From an uncultured Actinomycetes bacterium (GTDB taxonomy: Bacteria > Actinomycetota > Actinomycetes > S36-B12): a stretch of 5,991 bases of DNA. Position numbers and translations under genes: made by a program. The stretch lies in the NCBI GenBank assembly GCA_903848435.1, contig CAINGG010000050.1:1-5991 (forward strand), written 5' to 3'. Each line of letters opens with the position of its first letter. Positions within the stretch are counted from its first letter, which is position 1. The notes beneath the pieces are model-generated. The model did no database searches, was not told where the DNA came from, and worked only from the letters and a program-made list of their open reading frames with translations. Positions 5,685 through 5,991 of this stretch are shown one piece after another.

Positions 5685-5991
5685 CAGTTTCGTCGCGGCC
5701 GCGGCCAGCCGAGATGAGAGCGTTCCATCGATGACCTCGTCGCCCACGGCGACCGAGAGTCCACCGAGCAGTCGTGGATCCACCGTGAGGTGCACGGACA
5801 CAGGGTGGCGGTAGATGCGCGCGAGCACGTCGGTGAGTCGACGACGCTGCTCGGCGGTGAGATCGGCGGCGGCACTGACCTGGGCGACGATCTCACCCTG
5901 CCGCGCCACCGAGAGTTCGGCCACCTCCTCGACGGCGTCATCTGCGCGCTGTCCGTGCAGGAGTTCGACGGTCTGCGCCAGCAGCGCGGCC
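5676..5991 (-). CDS. atpH: F1Fo ATP synthase subunit delta, C-terminal part (cut by window edge)
   Basis: Delta (the OSCP homologue) joins the top of F1 to the peripheral stalk b subunits and holds the stator still. Only the last 104 residues are present, open through the right edge. They hold the delta/OSCP C-terminal domain: a helical stretch ending AQVSAAADLTAEQRRRLTDVL, then RIYRHPVSVHLTVDPRLLGGLSVAVGDEVIDGTLSSRL with the GGL...GDEVIDG...SRL signature, and the end KLPD. In mycobacteria this subunit is a b-delta fusion of about 445 residues; whether this one is fused cannot be told here, because the N-terminal part lies outside the window. It stands 48 nt upstream of atpA and is read in the same direction. 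Confidence 0.95.
   Translation of the reverse strand, partial: AALLAQTVELLHGQRADDAVEEVAELSVARQGEIVAQVSAAADLTAEQRRRLTDVLARIYRHPVSVHLTVDPRLLGGLSVAVGDEVIDGTLSSRLAAAATKLPD

Overview
The window is a GC-rich bacterial housekeeping locus. It carries the distal half of an F1Fo ATP synthase operon on the minus strand, followed by a cobalamin adenosyltransferase gene (plus strand) and the start of murA (minus strand). The protein sequences point to an actinobacterium (Actinomycetota). From memory, the ATP synthase subunits resemble Mycobacterium tuberculosis proteins more than Streptomyces ones: a 121-residue epsilon, a gamma with an acidic loop, and an alpha with a basic C-terminal extension of about 36 residues ending in PAPKKK. 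The order atpC / convergent adenosyltransferase / divergent murA is also the mycobacterial one. This fits Mycobacteriales or a neighbouring actinobacterial order; the genus cannot be fixed from the window.

Layout, right to left in the direction of atp transcription: atpH (delta, C-terminal 104 residues only, cut by the right edge), a 48-nt gap holding a small tandem duplication and the atpA ribosome binding site, atpA (alpha), atpG (gamma, overlapping atpA by one base as TAATG), atpD (beta), atpC (epsilon). The operon ends 17 bp from the stop codon of a convergent PduO-type ATP:cob(I)alamin adenosyltransferase gene; an inverted repeat carrying both stop codons sits there. The adenosyltransferase gene starts 71 bp from a divergent murA, cut by the left edge after about 170 codons. 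Both divergent genes look leaderless.

The atp genes encode catalytic F1 (alpha3 beta3 gamma epsilon) and the delta stalk subunit; a, c and b subunits would lie beyond the right edge. The adenosyltransferase makes adenosylcobalamin and MurA starts peptidoglycan synthesis; neither is functionally tied to ATP synthase, so the cluster reflects conserved gene order.

I found no mobile element, RNA gene, CRISPR array or unknown gene system, and no gene-free stretch above 71 bp. Points worth a second look are small: a DDxG repeat inside the gamma loop, the gamma-loop/alpha-tail pair linked to blocked ATP hydrolysis in mycobacteria, aspartate at the fosfomycin-target position of MurA, the stop-codon hairpin, two facing leaderless starts, and CTAG confined to gene edges.
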